Under the pieces are notes generated by a model that saw only the letters and a list, made by a program, of their open reading frames with translations, was not told where the DNA came from and searched no databases. A DNA stretch of 64,000 nt, taken from contig OZ240239.1 of the NCBI GenBank assembly GCA_965198095.1, positions 310,001 to 374,000 on the forward strand, read 5' to 3'. Shown here in pieces: positions 61,679 to 64,000 of the stretch. The translations under genes were made by a program, and so were the position numbers. This DNA comes from CBDFJH01 sp965198095 (GTDB lineage Bacteria; Latescibacterota; UBA2968; GCA-2709665). Positions within the stretch are counted from its first letter, which is position 1, and each line of letters begins with the position of its first letter.

Positions 61679-62725
61679 TCATCCGCTGCGCAATCTACGC
61701 GCGCGGTCTGCGCCTTCGAGTGGGAGCGCAACCCAAGCCCCGTTACGGGCGTCTGATGCGTGGAAGGCGAGGATGGCTTCCAGCGTCCGCACTGATTCCT
61801 CCGGTGGACAGGGGAACGGCGTCCCTTCATCCAGCCACGCAATGATCGAATCCAGCGCCCGATCCATCGAGGTCGTCTCTTTCGTACTGGGAGGCCAGTG
61901 CGTTTTTCGGCCGTCCAAAAACTCGATGACAACATCGTCGAGTCCGGACAGGACCGACCATCCTTCAGAGCCGTTCAGTAGAATCCAAGCAGGCCCGACG
62001 CCCCAATCCGCCGCATCCACGGTGACCATCAGGCCGCCATCGAGCCTCATCACGCCCCAGCCACCGGGGTCGCGGAACCTGGGTCCCCTGCAGTCGGGCT
62101 TGCCGGCCGGATCGAGCGTCCCTGAGACGGCCAAAACTTCCCGTCCCGTCAACATCCGAACGGCGTCAATCATGTGCGTGCCAACGTTTCCGAACCGCCC
62201 CGCCGTCCATCGCACGCCCGCCGACCTGAGCTCCCCGAGGCGGCCGCAGGCAACCCAGTCTTTCAGTCGATGGAAGTTTGGATTGTAGCGCCGATTGTGA
62301 TTGACCGCAAGAAGAGACCCCGACGCGTCACAAGCTTCCAGCATTCGTTCTGCGTCTGCAAGGCGCTGGGCAATCGGCTTCTCGGCGTAAATCACGCGCG
62401 CCCCGTGCTCCGCACAGGCGATCGTAATCTCGGCGCGCACGTCGGTGTAGGTCGACACGCTCACGATGTCGAGCGCTTCGTCTGACAGCATCTTTTTCCA
62501 GTCGTCATAAACGCGTGCACCCGTGCGCGCCTCGAATCGCGCGCGCCTGCCCGGATCTCGACTGCTCCCTGCGACGAGCGCCACCCGCGGATGCCGCGTG
62601 TAGATATCCACGTGGGTCCCGTCGAGATGGCTTACCTGCTGTCCGAGGGCGTCTCCCGAAACCTGGTCCGCCCCACCGATGAAGCCCGTCCCGATGATGC
62701 CTGCACGATATGTCTGTCCTGTCAC
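61679..62725 (-). CDS. Gfo/Idh/MocA family NAD(P)-dependent oxidoreductase
   Basis: This 348-residue protein has Rossmann motif AGIIGTGFIGG at the N-terminus, the family lysine in YAEKPIAQRL and the LLAVNHNRRYNPNF region. The C-terminal alpha/beta domain has GTHMIDAVRMLTG (catalytic Asp/His position). It oxidises a sugar, inositol or sugar-acid hydroxyl. GTG 62725 is chosen because GAGGGG lies about 8 bp upstream and the protein then begins directly at the nucleotide-binding fold; a longer frame to 62839 overlaps the upstream gene. Likely cotranscribed with the TIM-barrel-like gene 29 bp upstream. Confidence 0.9.
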   Translation of the reverse strand: MTGQTYRAGIIGTGFIGGADQVSGDALGQQVSHLDGTHVDIYTRHPRVALVAGSSRDPGRRARFEARTGARVYDDWKKMLSDEALDIVSVSTYTDVRAEITIACAEHGARVIYAEKPIAQRLADAERMLEACDASGSLLAVNHNRRYNPNFHRLKDWVACGRLGELRSAGVRWTAGRFGNVGTHMIDAVRMLTGREVLAVSGTLDPAGKPDCRGPRFRDPGGWGVMRLDGGLMVTVDAADWGVGPAWILLNGSEGWSVLSGLDDVVIEFLDGRKTHWPPSTKETTSMDRALDSIIAWLDEGTPFPCPPEESVRTLEAILAFHASDARNGAWVALPLEGADRARRLRSG

Positions 62726-62754
62726 CCGTTCACCCCTCGGTCTCCACCTGTCTG

Positions 62755-63690
62755 CTAAGCCACATCGTTCAGAACGTTTGCCTGGGCGGTCAGCACCTCC
62801 TCCACGGAAACCTGTCCGTCGCCCTTGGCAACACTGCATTTCATCCCGATGAACGTCGATTGGGGGCCGGACGCGAGCATCGAAGCGCAGGCGGCGGCGT
62901 CCGCCTCCGTGAACCCGCTGTCAGGATCCAGATGCGAGTTGTGGGAGTCCGTGAACCCCTGCGCCGACGCCCCGGCGCCGGACATGATCACGCCGGCCAA
63001 CGGGACGTCGGAGGCCAGAATTTCTCTTATGCTGGCCAGGGGGTCGTCCCCGTCGATCAGCACGCGGCCCCAGTTGACCACGACCGGAATCGGATGACCC
63101 GGTCCGACTTCACGATTGACGGCCGCCAAAGTCGAAATGAGACAACCCAGCCTGAGCGAGCCCTTTTTGGACGCCGGGAACGGAATGGGATGCTCCGGAG
63201 GACGGCTGTCGGCCAACTCCACGGCAAGAACGCTCTCCGGCAGGAGACCGGCAACCGTCCCGCGAAGTTGTACGAGGCTGCGATAAAATGCGATCGCGTG
63301 CGGAATCGGCTTTCCGGTGCGCTGCCCGGTATGGACGACGATGTTTCTGATCTCGATGCCCTGCTCGGAAAGCGCCCTGCACTGCTGCAGGACGGAACAG
63401 ATGTCCACGATGGCCTCCTGCCGGGATGACTCCTCCAGGGAAGAGAGGCCATACGCCGGATTTCCCTGCCCCTTCGTGGCCCACTGCGCCACGAGCGTCA
63501 CGACGAGGGAAGCACGCATCTCCGAAAACGCCTGAACCAGCTCGGGCACCATCGCCGCCCCTGCAAGGATCGGGATCTCAAAACAGTTGATTCCCCACTC
63601 ACGCTTTGCCCGCTTGTACCACTCCGCCTGCGCGGATGCGTCAAGGGCCCCGACAGAGGCGTAGGCCCCCAGAACTTTCTCCGAGATCAC
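62755..63690 (-). CDS. TIM-barrel-like protein of uncertain function (possibly DUF4862)
   Basis: This 311-residue protein shows an alpha/beta periodicity like xylose-isomerase-type barrels: GAYASVGALDASAQAEWYKRAK, CFEIPIL, LVVTLVAQWATKGQGNPAYG, IRNIVVHTGQR, VLAVELADSRPP, IPVVVNWGRVLIDG and LAGVIMSGAGAS. It brings DUF4862 to mind, but I could not confirm this. No signal peptide. The start is GTG 63690 with AGGGG ~7 bp upstream. It is the first gene after the promoter at 63882-63911 and is probably cotranscribed with the Gfo/Idh/MocA oxidoreductase, hinting at sugar or polyol metabolism. Confidence 0.7.
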   Translation of the reverse strand: MISEKVLGAYASVGALDASAQAEWYKRAKREWGINCFEIPILAGAAMVPELVQAFSEMRASLVVTLVAQWATKGQGNPAYGLSSLEESSRQEAIVDICSVLQQCRALSEQGIEIRNIVVHTGQRTGKPIPHAIAFYRSLVQLRGTVAGLLPESVLAVELADSRPPEHPIPFPASKKGSLRLGCLISTLAAVNREVGPGHPIPVVVNWGRVLIDGDDPLASIREILASDVPLAGVIMSGAGASAQGFTDSHNSHLDPDSGFTEADAAACASMLASGPQSTFIGMKCSVAKGDGQVSVEEVLTAQANVLNDVA

Positions 63691-63881
63691 GGCATTCCCC
63701 TTTCGATGTATGGTCGTTTACTCAGTCGACGCCCTTCGACAGCGCTCCACCCTTGAGAAACAAGGCATCCGAATCGGGCGTTCCACAAGCCGCTCCGTAA
63801 AATCCGGAAAGCGGCAGATCTGTGAGGTCAACGGGAAAAACGGTCGCTTCGAGCCGAGGCGAGCGCCCAGACAAACAGCCC

Positions 63882-63911
63882 TATATATCCCACGCAGACA
63901 GGTCGTGTCAA
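63882..63911 (-). promoter_or_regulatory. Promoter of the 62755-63690 gene / oxidoreductase operon
   Basis: On the minus strand a consensus TTGACA (63906-63911) lies 18 bp from TATATA (63882-63887), about 190 bp before GTG 63690. No gene or repeat is evident in the remainder of 63691-64000. Confidence 0.6.
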
Positions 63912-64000
63912 GCAGATTCTATCTTGGCGAGGCGGTCCTGGAACGGAAAAAACCTCCATCCATTCCCCGCGCGGGCAGTCGGGCGCGGGCAGGAGCTGAG

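Overview
The window is high-GC bacterial DNA from what looks like an uncultured member of the Fibrobacterota-Chlorobiota-Bacteroidota (FCB) side of the tree, most likely Latescibacterota or a close relative. This is inferred from gene content, not from any marker tree. The evidence is a GWxTD-domain protein, a TonB-dependent receptor with a carboxypeptidase-regulatory N-terminal domain, a PorV-like barrel, a secreted protein with a PNPF-type C-terminal sorting-like module, and many genes for catabolism of small organic molecules (amidohydrolase, Ldh-type dehydrogenases, M81/MlrC peptidase, sulfatase fold, class III aminotransferases). I saw no rRNA, tRNA, CRISPR array or intact mobile element.

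Region 1 (1-7.6 kb) holds three tandem paralogues of a large polytopic membrane protein (DUF6785/DUF6784 type), separated by tandem arrays of REP/REPIN-like palindromes. An ankyrin lipoprotein with a near-consensus promoter follows, then a third array. Region 2 (7.6-15.6 kb) is an outer-membrane module: TonB-dependent receptor, secreted PNPF-type protein and PorV-like barrel in one operon, followed by a separate small barrel gene. Region 3 (15.6-26.3 kb) is a minus-strand catabolic cluster: amidohydrolase, class III aminotransferase, a fourth DUF6785-like membrane protein, SDR oxidoreductase, glycosidase-like beta-propeller, a protein of unknown function with a decayed duplicate, a sugar isomerase-like TIM barrel, and a sulfatase-fold enzyme lacking the usual Cys/Ser nucleophile.

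Region 4 (26.4-42.6 kb) is mixed: an OLD/RecF-like ATPase, an M28 lipoprotein, a fusion of aldo/keto reductase with a chlorite dismutase/HemQ domain, dCMP deaminase, HIT protein, an operon DUF169-methyltransferase-lgt, the GWxTD protein, a Rieske protein with a long helical tail, and an operon HDAC-like deacetylase-pheA-aminotransferase. Region 5 (42.7-50.7 kb) is again catabolic (two Ldh dehydrogenases flanking a deleted RraA gene, GNAT, M81, M24, class III aminotransferase) and ends with mnmA.

Region 6 (51-64 kb) contains an IS630 transposase remnant, a class III aminotransferase, a glycosidase-like propeller, and two ~940-residue twin proteins that show strong signs of gene conversion. Then come a dehydrogenase remnant, a divergent peptide deformylase, a cupin, a Gfo/Idh/MocA oxidoreductase and a TIM-barrel-like protein transcribed from a good promoter. 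Gene decay is a theme: five remnants (23.5, 43.8, 48.0, 51.1 and 59.5 kb) lie between intact metabolic genes, and one of them appears to carry a ~90 bp local inversion.
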